Positions 43,776 through 52,844 of a stretch of 64,000 bases of DNA are shown here, piece after piece (within the stretch, counting starts at the first letter, position 1; every line of letters begins with the position of its first letter). The stretch lies in NCBI GenBank assembly GCA_964408955.1, contig CAYPBK010000002.1, forward strand, positions 1 through 64,000, in the 5' to 3' direction. The notes beneath the pieces are model-generated. The model saw nothing but the letters and a program-made list of their open reading frames with translations. It was not told the DNA's origin and made no database searches. Position numbers and translations under genes: made by a program. The stretch is from JAAYKT01 sp964408955. Lineage in GTDB: Bacteria > Bacillota > Clostridia > Lutisporales > Lutisporaceae.

Positions 43776-45593
43776 TTACTTATGGGACCCTGAATGATTA
43801 GGTGCATTATATTCACCTTTATCATCCTTCACAACTTTACCGAATATTACATTTGCTTTCGGTGTATATATATCGTTAATATTCCAACATCCCGGTGTAG
43901 GTACACCAATGTTTTCCATTGGCACATCCAGCAGATACGGCTTGTTTGAGGCAATGGCTTTTTCCAAAGCCGGTTTAAATTCCTTTGCAGAATTAATGTA
44001 AACAGAGTCTACCCCATAAGCTTTTGCCACATCTGCCCAATTTGGAGAGTATGGTTCCCCGTTTGGCTTTGTAAATACAGTACCGAATTTGGTTTTATAA
44101 TTTGCATATTCCAAGCCTGCGATTGTACCAAAAGCAGAATTATTCATTACTATCCATATTACAGGTATGTTTTGTTCTACAGCTGTCGCAAGAGTGCTTG
44201 GATTAATGCCAAATCCGCCGTCTCCCACAAGTGTAATTACAACCTTTTCCGGCGCAGCCAACTTTCCGCCTATCAATGCGGATGCCCCGAAGCCCATAGT
44301 CGCCAGACCTGAACTATGGTGGATTGTACCGGGTATGGTTATATCAAATTGTTGCGCCACACCATTTTTATTCCAACCTACATCGGTAAATATAATAGTG
44401 TCATCTGGAATTACTTCTTTTACATCCTTTAGTATACGCTGAGGTGTCATTGGAAACCGGTTGTCCTCAGATATTGCTCTGTTTGAATCTTTGAATGCTT
44501 CACGATTCTTTAATATTTTTTCTCTAAGCCCCGGTCTTTTGATTCCTTCCGGGCATAGCTTCTTTGCTTCTTCTAAAATCTGTGCAAGTGCTTCTTTTAA
44601 ATCAGCAATGGCACCGATACTAACAGGATAATTACGACCTATTTCTGCAGGGTCTATATCAATTTGTAAAAATTCCGTCTTATTCATATCAAAAGTCACA
44701 CCAGGATACCAAGACGAACTGTCGGCTTCTGCGAAACGGGTTCCAAGACCAAGCAAAACATCTGCTTTTGAAGTAAATTTATGAGTAAAATCCAGTCCCC
44801 AAAATCCTGTCTGTCCAAGCATCAATGGATGTGTATCTGCTATACAGCCCTGTCCCATTAAAGTACGAGAAACAGGAATATCCAAAAATTCTACAAGTTC
44901 CTGCAATTCCTTTGACGCATCAGCAAGAAGTATGCCCCCACCGGCATGTATAGCAGGGTTCTTTGCTCCCACAAGTTTTTTAGCAATTGCAGTTGCCGCT
45001 GTTGGAGCAAGAGCAGGTTTAATCGTTTTATTGCTATCAATCCTAGTCCTTATAAATAGATCTTCCTCAATTTTTTCGGAAAAGACATCCATGGGTATTG
45101 ATATTAAAACAGGTCCGGGTCTGCCGCTTTCTGCCAATCTAAAAGCTTTGTCTAATATTTCTGGTAATGCTTCAGGATCATCAATTCTCCAGGCTCTTTT
45201 AACTATAGGCTTTAATATTTCGTATTGTGAAGCATCAGCATGCAGATTTACTTCTTGATGAGGATGCTTACCATAGTAGTATCTTGGAACATCCCCGGCT
45301 ATGATTACCATTGGTATTGAATCAAATGAAGCATTTGCAACACCTGTAACAGTATTCGTTATACCTGGGCCTAAGTGACAAAGCACCACTCCGGCTTTTT
45401 TTCTGATTCGTGCATAACCGTCAGCAGCCATAGTGGCAAGCTGTTCATTTCTAAAAGAAACATACTTTATTTTGCAGCTCCTGGAAAGTGCATCAAGGAA
45501 AGCAATTACAGTATGACCGCAAAGTCCAAAAATATATTCCACATCACGATGCTCCAAGTAATCAACCAGTTGTTCAGATACTAATCTTTTCAC
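43776..45593 (-). CDS. Thiamine-diphosphate-dependent enzyme (acetolactate synthase-like)
   Basis: The 605-residue protein has the three-domain ThDP decarboxylase plan: the catalytic Glu in VSFRNEQLATMAADGYAR, a central FAD/nucleotide-like domain, and a C-terminal ThDP-binding motif (VGDGGFGINPSTLATAVEQN...MNN). It could be a 2-oxoacid decarboxylase, carboligase or lyase. With the acylating aldehyde dehydrogenase next to it, 2-oxoacid to aldehyde to acyl-CoA is a reasonable guess. GTG 45593 is chosen because GGAGG (45601-45605) lies 7 nt upstream; the longer ORF would overlap the upstream gene. Confidence 0.85.
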   Translation of the reverse strand: MKRLVSEQLVDYLEHRDVEYIFGLCGHTVIAFLDALSRSCKIKYVSFRNEQLATMAADGYARIRKKAGVVLCHLGPGITNTVTGVANASFDSIPMVIIAGDVPRYYYGKHPHQEVNLHADASQYEILKPIVKRAWRIDDPEALPEILDKAFRLAESGRPGPVLISIPMDVFSEKIEEDLFIRTRIDSNKTIKPALAPTAATAIAKKLVGAKNPAIHAGGGILLADASKELQELVEFLDIPVSRTLMGQGCIADTHPLMLGQTGFWGLDFTHKFTSKADVLLGLGTRFAEADSSSWYPGVTFDMNKTEFLQIDIDPAEIGRNYPVSIGAIADLKEALAQILEEAKKLCPEGIKRPGLREKILKNREAFKDSNRAISEDNRFPMTPQRILKDVKEVIPDDTIIFTDVGWNKNGVAQQFDITIPGTIHHSSGLATMGFGASALIGGKLAAPEKVVITLVGDGGFGINPSTLATAVEQNIPVIWIVMNNSAFGTIAGLEYANYKTKFGTVFTKPNGEPYSPNWADVAKAYGVDSVYINSAKEFKPALEKAIASNKPYLLDVPMENIGVPTPGCWNINDIYTPKANVIFGKVVKDDKGEYNAPNHSGSHK

Positions 45594-45609
45594 ATGATTA
45601 CCTCCTTTC

Positions 45610-47082
45610 CTATTTAATAACTTCTCTTTCGGGTTGATAGAACTCACCGAATAATTCTTTATCGCTGGGCCTATCCTCAGGAATCTCCTTGGAAACCCAT
45701 GTTACATTCATATAATGATGTAAATGTACATTCTCAGATGTAGCATTCCCACCCCAAGTTCCACAACCTATACTCGATGTCATAGGCATTCCATTTGTGA
45801 ACGCACCGGCATTTGCTTTTGATTGGGGCTGTCTTACCATGATGCGTCCTACCTGTGCTTCCACGGCGAGTTTGTTTATATGGTCTTCACTGTAAGAGTA
45901 TATACCTACGCTATGCCCTTTCCCGCCTACCTCATGTATAGCTTTTATAATAACCAGGGCATTTTCAAACCCATTCTCATATTTATGAACTGCGAGCAAG
46001 GTTGTAAGCTTTTCGCGGCACCAAACATCCTTATAATCCGTTGTATAGGAGCCGGTACCTTTTGCTATTAAAAACTTACGATCTTCAGGTATAGTAAATC
46101 CCGCCAATTCAGCCATCCTTTGTGGAGATTGAGCCACGGATTGAGGCAATCGATGACATTCTTCATCCCACATTATTTTTCCTACAGCTATTTGCTGTTC
46201 TATATTTAATAAATATCCGCCAACATTGACTAGTTCTTTAATTCCCTCTTCGTATATACTTTCATGCATAATAATGTTTCCATCGGCTGAACAACCGGAG
46301 CCATAATCCGATGTCTTTGAAAGCATTGTATTATGTGCTGCTTGATGTAGTTCGTCTTTAGCTGTTTCATCCCATATCATAGTTGCATTTCCTGCGCCTA
46401 CTCCATAAGCCGGAGTGCCGGAATGATATGCTCTCCTTACTACACCTTGCCCGCCGGTAGCAATCACCAAATCACATTTTGTATTTAAAGCCTCTGAAAG
46501 TGATTTGTTTATTTTCGCTTTTCCTTGCCCAAGAATCTGAATTAAATCTTCCGGAGCGCCTACTTCCCTTAATCCTTCTCTCATGAGCTCTATAGTGCGT
46601 CCGCCCGTTTTAACTGCCCGAGGATGAGGAGAAAAAATTATAGCATTACGTGCCTTAAGAGCGTATATAGCATTTCCTGCTGGGGTCAAATCCGGATTAG
46701 TAGCGGGAACTACACAAGCTATGATCCCCACAGGTTTTCCATACTTTATTATACCCTTTTCAGGTATCTCCTCAATTATTCCTACGCTTTTTTGACGTAA
46801 AGCATCTCTTAAGACTCCTCTAATTTTAAACCTTTTATTCTCTCTGCTATCAGGATCTCCCATGCCGCTTTCTTCAATACTCATTTTAACCAGTTCTTTA
46901 AATGTCTGTGTGTTCGCTACTTTCCATGCAATAGCTTTAATAGTACGATCGATTTCTTCCTGACTCCATTTTTCAAAAATCTTTTGCGCTGCATCAGCCC
47001 GTGCGAATTTTTCTTCAATTTCCTCTATTTGTGCTTGATCAAGCTTTGCATAAGCTTCTTTAGTTGAACTCATCCGGCTCAC
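45610..47082 (-). CDS. Acylating aldehyde dehydrogenase (AdhE-N/SauS/EutE type)
   Basis: The 490-residue product resembles CoA-acylating aldehyde dehydrogenases: GKPVGIIACVVPATNPDLTP, ALKARNAIIFSPHPRA, and the catalytic Cys in DYGSGCSADGN. These enzymes convert an aldehyde and CoA to acyl-CoA and NADH; sulfoacetaldehyde dehydrogenase SauS is one relative. The start is GTG 47082, 7 nt after GGAGG. It lies between the HMG-CoA-lyase-like and ThDP genes, so it may act on the aldehyde made by the ThDP enzyme. Confidence 0.85.
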   Translation of the reverse strand: MSRMSSTKEAYAKLDQAQIEEIEEKFARADAAQKIFEKWSQEEIDRTIKAIAWKVANTQTFKELVKMSIEESGMGDPDSRENKRFKIRGVLRDALRQKSVGIIEEIPEKGIIKYGKPVGIIACVVPATNPDLTPAGNAIYALKARNAIIFSPHPRAVKTGGRTIELMREGLREVGAPEDLIQILGQGKAKINKSLSEALNTKCDLVIATGGQGVVRRAYHSGTPAYGVGAGNATMIWDETAKDELHQAAHNTMLSKTSDYGSGCSADGNIIMHESIYEEGIKELVNVGGYLLNIEQQIAVGKIMWDEECHRLPQSVAQSPQRMAELAGFTIPEDRKFLIAKGTGSYTTDYKDVWCREKLTTLLAVHKYENGFENALVIIKAIHEVGGKGHSVGIYSYSEDHINKLAVEAQVGRIMVRQPQSKANAGAFTNGMPMTSSIGCGTWGGNATSENVHLHHYMNVTWVSKEIPEDRPSDKELFGEFYQPEREVIK

Positions 47083-47152
47083 AATTAATCCTCCTTCTAT
47101 TGTAAAATCTTTAAATTTATTTAGTGTTATAGATTCTTGAACCTCAAAGGCT

Positions 47153-48076
47153 TTACATATTAACTATATTTATCAGGTCTTTTGATCTTCCCGCTTTAAG
47201 CAAATATGAATCTACTTTGTGTTCAACCATGTTTTGTACTTGTCTGGCCAGTTCTATCAATTTTAAAACATTTATATCTGTTCTTATATCCATCTCATCC
47301 AACATATGTACAACATCCTCTGAAGAGACATTTCCTGCTGCACCGGGTATAAATGGACACCCTCCCAGACCGCCAAAGGAAGAATCAAATTGAGTTATCC
47401 CTGCCTGCATTGCGGCTAATATATTTGCGATTCCCATTCCTCTTGTATTATGAAAATGGAGCCACCATTTTACCTGAGGATACTGCTTTTGCATGCTGAC
47501 ACACATTTTATACACCTTATCCGGAACCGCCATACCTGATGCGTCCGATAGAGATATTTCAGTTATTCCTTCTTTTAAATAAGCTTCGACTATACTCTCA
47601 ATATCTTTGTACGGTACATGACCTTCCCAGGGAGAGCCAAAAGGCATGGATATTGAGCCCGATACCTCTATCCCATAAGTTGAAGCTAGTTCTACGATTT
47701 CATTAAACCCCGAAATGCTTTCCTCAGGCGTCTTATTTATGTTTGCTAAGTTATGCATACGGCTCGCGGATACATTTAGCTTCACCTTACGGCAACCACA
47801 ATTTATTGCACGTTCAACACCTTTTTTATTTGCTATCAAAGCACGCATTTCAACGTCCTTAACTTGCTTTAGATTCAAAAATAGCTTATCAGTATCTGCC
47901 ATTTGAGGCACTGCTTTAGGATTCATAAATGAACCTAATTCAATAACCTTAAAACCGGCATCTATAAGCTTAATAGCTAATTCCAATTTTTCTGATAAAT
48001 TAATTAACTTGGGTTCGTTCTGCAGCCCATCCCTAAGCCCAACCTCGCAAATTGTAACCTCTGACGGTAGATTCAT
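47153..48076 (-). CDS. HMG-CoA lyase-like/DRE-TIM aldolase
   Basis: The 307-residue protein belongs to the HMGL-like DRE-TIM family, with GLRDGLQNE at the start, the Asp/His metal sites (LHFHNTRGMGIANILAAMQA) and the catalytic Cys in GLGGCPFIPGAAGN. True HMG-CoA lyase releases acetyl-CoA and acetoacetate, but related enzymes cleave other hydroxyacyl-CoAs. ATG 48076 follows AGAGGTG correctly; the longer frame starts with a GTG inside it. It is the first gene of the operon, facing a divergent lysR. Confidence 0.85.
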   Translation of the reverse strand: MNLPSEVTICEVGLRDGLQNEPKLINLSEKLELAIKLIDAGFKVIELGSFMNPKAVPQMADTDKLFLNLKQVKDVEMRALIANKKGVERAINCGCRKVKLNVSASRMHNLANINKTPEESISGFNEIVELASTYGIEVSGSISMPFGSPWEGHVPYKDIESIVEAYLKEGITEISLSDASGMAVPDKVYKMCVSMQKQYPQVKWWLHFHNTRGMGIANILAAMQAGITQFDSSFGGLGGCPFIPGAAGNVSSEDVVHMLDEMDIRTDINVLKLIELARQVQNMVEHKVDSYLLKAGRSKDLINIVNM

Positions 48077-48174
48077 TAAAATCACCTCTGAAAACCATTA
48101 AAATCAATAGACTTTTTTTATAAATACCTTGCCTTTATTATATTTGCCCATATTTATAAACTGAATATATTTGC

Positions 48175-48257
48175 TTAATACTTGTATTAAATAATGGCTC
48201 TTTGTAGCTTTAATGCTATACCTAACCCTTATACAAGTCCAATACCAATTTTGTATT
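48175..48257. promoter_or_regulatory. Two LysR-type operator candidates
   Basis: TTAATACTTGTATTAA (48175-48190) is a 7-bp-arm palindrome, and ATAC-N7-GTAT within AATACCAATTTTGTATT (48241-48257) matches the BenM/CatM-like LysR recognition pattern. Both lie between the divergent lysR and HMG-CoA-lyase-like genes, 66 bp apart (about six helical turns). Confidence 0.6.
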
Positions 48258-48347
48258 ATGTAATAGAATTCTTCTATGGCTTGAAAAGTTCTCTTGAATC
48301 CTTTAATATAAAAATAAATAATGTGTATTTGAAAAGAGGTGCGGAAA

Positions 48348-49235
48348 ATGACTTTAGATCAATTGCGTTATTTTATTGAAACGGCACGAACGTTACATTT
48401 TACAAAAGCAGCAGAACAGCTTAATATATCACAGCCCAGTCTTAGTTATGCACTATCTCAATTAAGCAAATCTTTGGGCGTCCCTTTGTTTGTTAAAGAA
48501 GGCATTAAAATCTCGCTGACTGAATATGGTGAAGCCTTTCTTCCCTATGCTGAAAGTGCTATTAATATACTTTCTCAGGGTGAGATTCAGCTCAATAAAA
48601 TGCAAGACCCTGCAAATGGAAATATCAATTTAGGATACATTTATTCTGTCAGCTTTGGTGCATTACCTCAATTGATAGAGGAGTTTTATGCTTATTTAGG
48701 AAGTAGAAATATCAACTTCAATTTTCAGGTTAACACTACTAATGTATTAATAAAAAAGCTTCTAGAAGGTTATTTAGATGTGGTAATGGCTCCATTTGCT
48801 GAATTATCAAATGAATACATCGAATCCATACCATTATTTAAACAAGAACTCTTCCTCATTGTCAATAAGTCTCATCCTCTAGCAAAGAATAAAGAAGTAA
48901 AAGTCCAAGACATAAGAAATGAAAGGCTTATCATGATTAAAAAAGAAACAGACTTATTTTATCAAACCAACTTATTATTTAATAGATATAATATAACTCC
49001 TAATATTTACTTTGAAGTTGATGAGTGTAATTCTATGGCATCTTTTGTCGGGGCACAGTTGGGTGTCGCTATTATGCCAAGGATTCCTGCTTTGGATAGT
49101 TACAATGTAATTCCTATACCCTTTGCAGAAGAACACGTATATAGAACTATTAGTATATTTTGGAATAGTAATATCAGACCTAAACCGGTTCTAAAATCTT
49201 TTTTGGAATACTGTATTTCTGCTAAATCAGATTAA
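48348..49235 (+). CDS. LysR-type transcriptional regulator
   Basis: The 295-residue product has the usual N-terminal winged helix (LDQLRYFIETARTLHFTKAAEQLNISQPSLSYALSQL) and a C-terminal periplasmic-binding-like effector domain. It is transcribed away from the catabolic operon that starts at 48076, the normal arrangement for a LysR activator of that operon. ATG 48348 follows AGAGGTG (48335-48341). Its effector is unknown but is probably the transported compound or a breakdown product. Confidence 0.9.
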   Translation: MTLDQLRYFIETARTLHFTKAAEQLNISQPSLSYALSQLSKSLGVPLFVKEGIKISLTEYGEAFLPYAESAINILSQGEIQLNKMQDPANGNINLGYIYSVSFGALPQLIEEFYAYLGSRNINFNFQVNTTNVLIKKLLEGYLDVVMAPFAELSNEYIESIPLFKQELFLIVNKSHPLAKNKEVKVQDIRNERLIMIKKETDLFYQTNLLFNRYNITPNIYFEVDECNSMASFVGAQLGVAIMPRIPALDSYNVIPIPFAEEHVYRTISIFWNSNIRPKPVLKSFLEYCISAKSD

Positions 49236-49353
49236 GGTTATATATGCCCTTTACGCAACGTCAATATATTTAACATACAAATTAAAAATATATTACACTA
49301 TCATTAAATAATTAAGTTGTTTATTTTACTATATTTTGTGTTATAATATATTT

Positions 49354-49440
49354 AAAGAGACCGCCACATGATGTGGTTGCCTCACAAGTGATTAAATTAA
49401 TAAACCACTCTGCAAGTCACTGCAGGGTGGTTTGCTTTTA
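49354..49440 (+). ncRNA. Probable RNA antitoxin of a type I toxin-antitoxin module
   Basis: An extended -10 box (TGtTATAAT, 49339-49347) points to a transcript starting near 49354 and ending at the terminator 49402-49433. It converges on the toxin gene on the other strand, and the two RNAs share the terminator hairpin. The RNA carries GCCTCAC (49379-49385), complementary to the GTGAGGC between the Shine-Dalgarno and the start of the toxin mRNA. Both RNAs begin with related sequence (GAGACCG ... TGTGGTTGCCTC). This is the par/fst-like plan. Confidence 0.65.
49402..49433. terminator. Shared bidirectional terminator of the toxin-antitoxin module
   Basis: AAACCACTCTGCA (49402-49414) pairs with TGCAGGGTGGTTT (49421-49433) with one mismatch; T-rich sequence follows on both strands. 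Confidence 0.85.
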
Positions 49441-49444
49441 TGCT

Positions 49445-49531
49445 TTAAATTTTCTTGCTGCTAAACTTCAGCAAGACTACGATTAACATGCCAAAGCTTA
49501 TCATTAAAGATATTGTTTCATATGTACTCGT
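49445..49531 (-). CDS. Putative holin-like type I toxin peptide (ACG start)
   Basis: A 28-residue membrane peptide, too short for routine ORF calling: residues 2-5 STYE, then a hydrophobic helix (TISLMISFGMLIVVLLKF) and a basic tail SSKKI. It matches the Hol_Tox pattern (STYEAxSLMISFGMLIVxVL...KK). The only start fitting the family is ACG at 49529-49531, placed exactly 7 nt after a perfect AAGGAGG (49539-49545); the first in-frame ATG is codon 10. Such peptides depolarise the membrane when not silenced by an antisense RNA. ACG may be a true inefficient start or a mutation. Confidence 0.65.
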   Translation of the reverse strand, partial: TSTYETISLMISFGMLIVVLLKFSSKKI

Positions 49532-49538
49532 AGCCTCA

Positions 49539-49558
49539 CCTCCTTAGTAATAAGGAGG
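49539..49558 (-). promoter_or_regulatory. Hairpin sequestering the toxin Shine-Dalgarno
   Basis: On the minus strand CCTCCTTA and TAAGGAGG form a perfect 8-bp stem with a 4-nt loop; the 3' arm is the toxin ribosome-binding site. Such masking of the Shine-Dalgarno is a hallmark of type I toxin mRNAs. Confidence 0.7.
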
Positions 49559-49786
49559 CAACCACACCTGCAACGGTCTCAATATGATTTTACCATGCTA
49601 CGATAACTATCTATAACCATTAATTTTATAATATAATAGATTAGTAAATCCTCTCGGATAAACATAGCCGTTCATTTCTTCGGTGATCCAAATATCCAAC
49701 AAGTATATATAATACAAGTTTTTCTTTATTAATGCTATTTTCCTCTTGAAATGCTATAATTATTAATGCTAAGGAGGTAACAAGCA

Positions 49787-50677
49787 ATGAAATATCATAA
49801 GTGGATGGCAATTATTCTCATCTTATCTTTAGCTTTTAATATAAAAGCAAGCTTCGACATATCTAGTATGAAAAACGAAATATCAAATCTAAAAAACACC
49901 GTTTTTTCTACGAACGATTCAGTAAGAAACAGTGTTTCAACCAGCATCTGGCAAATAGAGGAGGCTCTAAAAAAGGAAACTAGCCTGGTTAGTAGCTTTC
50001 AATATGACTTTATTGAATTAAAAGATAAAAGAGTTGACTATTTGCTCACTTTAAAGCCAAGGATATTTAAAAAGGAAGAAAAGATTTTTTTCATGGTGAA
50101 ATCCGACAAGGAAGAGGCAAAGCTTATACCTGCAGAAACAAAGGATGATATCACCTTTACGGCTATAGCCAACGTTTCTGTTTTTGAAGGCGCTGATATC
50201 GATTTGGTTATTGAATCCGGAGATATAAAAAAGACGGAGGTCCTAGACAGATTATACCCGGCAGTAGAAAAATTTACGGCTGATATACAAGCAAACCCAA
50301 TCGGTGGACTATTGAAGTACATTAAAGACAAAGGATATCTATTTATGACCTATGATTTCGGTCTTCATTATTGGAGCCCCCATGATGGAAGTGTGATTTT
50401 GCAAGATATAAACCTGAATATAGAGGTTAATGGTAAAATTGTTGATAAAGTACCTATGCCTAAGGAAAGCAAAGGGGCTTATGATTATTATCTCAGCCTC
50501 AAAGAGTACAAGATTCCCAGTAAAATTGGTGACACTATATATGCTTATATTACTGCTGGAGATGAAAGAGGTTTTAATTATAAAATCAGCTTGGAGTCCT
50601 GGGCTATTGGTCCCGACGGCAACATTAATTATAACCCGGATGTTTTTAACCCCGGAAACCTTGTTGAAATTTATTAA
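49787..50677 (+). CDS. Membrane-anchored protein of unknown function
   Basis: A 296-residue product with an N-terminal membrane helix (about 6-24), a short coiled coil (25-70) and a large, beta-rich extracytoplasmic part. I recognise no domain; acidic, hydrophilic, and no lipobox. AAGGAGG precedes ATG 49787. It lies next to hutU but in a separate transcription unit, and is possibly an envelope or matrix protein. Confidence 0.7.
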   Translation: MKYHKWMAIILILSLAFNIKASFDISSMKNEISNLKNTVFSTNDSVRNSVSTSIWQIEEALKKETSLVSSFQYDFIELKDKRVDYLLTLKPRIFKKEEKIFFMVKSDKEEAKLIPAETKDDITFTAIANVSVFEGADIDLVIESGDIKKTEVLDRLYPAVEKFTADIQANPIGGLLKYIKDKGYLFMTYDFGLHYWSPHDGSVILQDINLNIEVNGKIVDKVPMPKESKGAYDYYLSLKEYKIPSKIGDTIYAYITAGDERGFNYKISLESWAIGPDGNINYNPDVFNPGNLVEIY

Positions 50678-50806
50678 ATATTTAAAACACTTTCGCTAAT
50701 TTTTATCATGTACTTTAACCTATTGTGGTATATAATATATGTAAACTCAGTTAAATTTTTAAGGCTAACATGTTTTTATCAAAATTTCACATTGGAGGGA
50801 TAGAAA

Positions 50807-52831
50807 ATGGTTAAAAATACTGATATCTATGAAGCAATGACGATAAAGCTTGAGGGTCCGTTGCCCGAACTGCCGGAATTCGAGAAAGGCATCAGGCGAG
50901 CACCGGACAGAGGTTTCAGGCTGAGTCAATCCCAGACAGAAACAGCTCTGAAAAATGCTCTGCGTTATATACCGGAGGAATATCACGAAGCTATGGCGCC
51001 GGAGTTTTTAGAAGAGCTTGTAACTCGCGGCAGGATATATGGCTACAGATTTCGTCCGACTGATAAAATCAAAGGCAAACCCATTGACGAATATAAAGGA
51101 CAATGCACTGCAGGTAAAGCATTCCAGGTTATGATAGATAATAATTTGGATTTTAATGTTGCATTATATCCTTATGAGTTAGTCACTTATGGAGAAACAG
51201 GCAGTGTATGCCAGAATTGGATGCAATATCGACTACTGAAGAAATACCTGGAGGTACTTACTGAGGAGCAAACACTTGTCGTTGAGTCCGGTCATCCTCT
51301 TGGATTATTTAAATCCAATCCCAACGCCCCAAGAGTTGTAATCACCAATGCTCTGATGGTCGGGATGTTTGATAATCAGCGCGATTGGGAAATTGCAGAG
51401 CAGATGGGCGTAGCAAATTATGGTCAGATGACGGCCGGTGGCTGGATGTATATCGGACCTCAAGGAATAGTACACGGCACCTTTAATACCCTTTTAAATG
51501 CCGGTCGGCAAAAATTAAACCTTGGTGAAAAAGGCGATTTAAAAGGAAGGCTCTTTGTATCCTCAGGTCTTGGCGGCATGAGCGGAGCTCAATCCAAAGC
51601 AATGGAAATTGCAAATGGCGTTGCTATAATTGCCGAGGTAGACTATTCAAGAATAGTGACCAGACATGAGCAAGGCTGGGTACAAAAGAAAAGTGATGAT
51701 TTAAAAGAAGTGTTTAAAATTGCCCATGAATATATGGAAAAAGGCGAACCGACTTCAATAGCGTATTACGGTAATATAGTTGACCTTCTTCAATATGCCG
51801 TGGATAACGATGTCAAAATAGAGCTTTTATCTGATCAAACCTCATGCCATGTAGCTTATGACGGAGGATACTGTCCTCAAGGCATAACCTTTGAGGAAAG
51901 AACAGAGCTATTAAAATCCGATAGAGAAAAATTTAATAAGTTGGTGGATAAGAGCCTTAAAAAGCATTTTGATTTAATAAAAACCCTTGTTGAAAGAGGC
52001 ACTTACTTCTTTGACTACGGCAATTCCTTCCTTAAAGCCATATTTGATGCCGGTATTATGGAAGTATCTAAAAATGGCGTTGATGAAAAGGACGGATTTA
52101 TCTTCCCATCCTATGTCGAGGATATAATGGGTCCGGAGCTTTTTGATTATGGCTATGGTCCTTTTAGATGGGTATGCTTAAGCGGCAAACCTGAGGATTT
52201 GAGAAAGACCGACAAAGCTGCCATGGACTGCATTGACCCTAATAGAAGAGCCCAGGACAGAGATAATTGGGTATGGATCAGAGATGCGGAAAAGAATAAG
52301 CTGGTAGTAGGCACTCAAGCCAGGATTCTTTATCAGGATGCCATGGGCAGAATGAATATTGCACTCAAATTTAACGAAATGGTTAGAAACGGCGAAATTG
52401 GTCCTGTAATGCTCGGTCGTGACCACCATGATGTCAGCGGTACTGATTCACCTTTTAGAGAAACTTCCAATATTAAAGATGGAAGTAATGTTATGGCAGA
52501 TATGGCAACTCAATGCTTTGCAGGCAATGCGGCAAGAGGTATGAGTCTTGTGGCTCTTCATAATGGTGGTGGCGTGGGCATTGGCAAAGCAATTAACGGT
52601 GGATTCGGATTAGTTTTGGACGGTACGGCAAAAACTGATGAAATAATAAAATCCGCTATGCTCTGGGATGTAATGGGAGGAGTTGCTAGACGTGCCTGGG
52701 CGAGAAATGAGAATTCTATTACTACCTCTATGGAGTATAACGAGATAAGAAAAGGTACTGATCATATTACATTGCCTTATTTACCTGATGAAGCCTTGAT
52801 AAAAAACACTGTTAAGAAAGTTTTTAAATAA
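50807..52831 (+). CDS. hutU: Urocanate hydratase
   Basis: HutU converts urocanate to imidazolonepropionate using NAD+. The 674-residue product belongs to the longer urocanase class. Supporting segments are QNWMQYRLLKKYLEVL, VFITNALMVG-like text (RVVITNALMVGMFDNQ), DAYDGGYCPQGIT-like text (YDGGYCPQGITFEERT) with the conserved Cys, and HDVSGTDSPFRETS. GGAGGG precedes ATG 50807, and a -10-like TATAAT lies at 50731-50736. No hutI or hutG is adjacent, so the pathway genes are dispersed. Confidence 0.95.
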   Translation: MVKNTDIYEAMTIKLEGPLPELPEFEKGIRRAPDRGFRLSQSQTETALKNALRYIPEEYHEAMAPEFLEELVTRGRIYGYRFRPTDKIKGKPIDEYKGQCTAGKAFQVMIDNNLDFNVALYPYELVTYGETGSVCQNWMQYRLLKKYLEVLTEEQTLVVESGHPLGLFKSNPNAPRVVITNALMVGMFDNQRDWEIAEQMGVANYGQMTAGGWMYIGPQGIVHGTFNTLLNAGRQKLNLGEKGDLKGRLFVSSGLGGMSGAQSKAMEIANGVAIIAEVDYSRIVTRHEQGWVQKKSDDLKEVFKIAHEYMEKGEPTSIAYYGNIVDLLQYAVDNDVKIELLSDQTSCHVAYDGGYCPQGITFEERTELLKSDREKFNKLVDKSLKKHFDLIKTLVERGTYFFDYGNSFLKAIFDAGIMEVSKNGVDEKDGFIFPSYVEDIMGPELFDYGYGPFRWVCLSGKPEDLRKTDKAAMDCIDPNRRAQDRDNWVWIRDAEKNKLVVGTQARILYQDAMGRMNIALKFNEMVRNGEIGPVMLGRDHHDVSGTDSPFRETSNIKDGSNVMADMATQCFAGNAARGMSLVALHNGGGVGIGKAINGGFGLVLDGTAKTDEIIKSAMLWDVMGGVARRAWARNENSITTSMEYNEIRKGTDHITLPYLPDEALIKNTVKKVFK

Positions 52832-52844
52832 CAAAAATCACAAG

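Noticed and set aside
45594..45647. Longer N-terminus of the ThDP enzyme
   Set aside because: It would overlap the upstream aldehyde dehydrogenase gene; GTG 45593 has a well-spaced GGAGG.
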